Below, in pieces: positions 14,607 to 14,658 of a stretch of DNA of 14,658 nt. The stretch's first letter is position 1, and every line of letters starts with the position of its first letter. The position numbers and the translations under genes were made by a program. Origin of the DNA: an uncultured Lutibacter sp. (lineage in GTDB: Bacteria > Bacteroidota > Bacteroidia > Flavobacteriales > Flavobacteriaceae); contig CAJXUO010000004.1 in NCBI GenBank assembly GCA_913061425.1, positions 1 to 14,658 on the forward strand. Reading direction: 5' to 3'. Below the pieces are notes generated by a model. It ran no database searches. It saw only the letters and a program-made list of their open reading frames with translations, and was not told the origin of the DNA.

Positions 14607-14658
14607 CTGTCTCTTATACACATCTCCGAGCCCACCGAGACCTCTCTACATCTCGTAT
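14607..14658. other. Illumina Nextera i7 adapter (not genomic)
   Basis: 14607-14625 is the 19-base Tn5 mosaic end CTGTCTCTTATACACATCT. It is followed by CCGAGCCCAC, one extra C at 14636 relative to the standard adapter, and GAGAC (14637-14641). Next comes CTCTCTAC (14642-14649), which is index N707 of the Nextera i7 set, and ATCTCGTAT (14650-14658), the start of the P7 flow-cell sequence. The order is exactly that of read-through into the i7 adapter. This end should be trimmed; it is neither a transposon nor an attachment site. Confidence 0.98.

Noticed and set aside
14607..14625. Tn5 transposon outer/mosaic end
   Set aside because: It is followed directly by i7 adapter, index and P7 sequence, so it is library adapter.

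Overview
The window is chromosomal DNA from a member of the Bacteroidota, almost certainly a gliding marine-type Flavobacteriaceae. The evidence is the low G+C content, the near absence of Shine-Dalgarno sites, several upstream matches to the Bacteroidota promoter (TTTG, about 19 bases, TAnnTTTG), the gliding genes gldB and gldC, a FolK-deoxynucleoside kinase fusion, and a zinc-less DnaG of the flavobacterial kind. No genus can be named from the sequence alone. The last 52 bases (14607-14658) are not genomic: they are an Illumina Nextera i7 adapter including an index, so real sequence stops at or just before 14606.

Layout. 1-1709, minus strand: CBS/ACT-like protein, NAD kinase (3-base gap), then the first 15 codons of an exported protein cut by the left edge. 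1781-3849, plus strand, divergent: pdxJ, an 88-base imperfect palindromic repeat, an alpha/beta hydrolase and a small 4-TM holin-like membrane protein. 3870-5286: trigger factor with its own promoter, followed by a palindromic repeat and a strong bidirectional terminator. 5362-7108, minus strand: a three-gene cassette (winged-helix-like protein broken by an in-frame UAG, small membrane protein, YkgJ-like cysteine-cluster protein) lying between tig and clpP. 7144-11114, plus strand: clpP, clpX, dnaG. 11123-11299: a promoter-equipped 40-codon ORF. 11302-12090, minus: nadE. 12105-13450, plus: gldB-gldC. 13453-14583, minus: folK-dNK fusion.

How the genes fit together. Trigger factor, ClpP and ClpX form the protein folding and degradation core, which is often one contiguous block in bacteria; here it is split by the minus-strand cassette. 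NAD kinase and NadE are two steps of NAD(P) synthesis at opposite ends of the window. PdxJ (vitamin B6), FolK (folate) and the deoxynucleoside kinase are cofactor and nucleotide genes. GldB and GldC serve gliding motility.

Most notable: (a) the 145-codon gene at 6615-7049, whose frame, promoter and protein-like sequence survive on both sides of a single UAG; (b) a DnaG in which all four zinc ligands are replaced; (c) a tiny ORF with its own promoter between dnaG and nadE; (d) dispersed-type palindromic repeats at 2581-2668 and 5294-5313; (e) adapter contamination at the right end. I found no clear defence system, CRISPR, tRNA, rRNA or insertion sequence.
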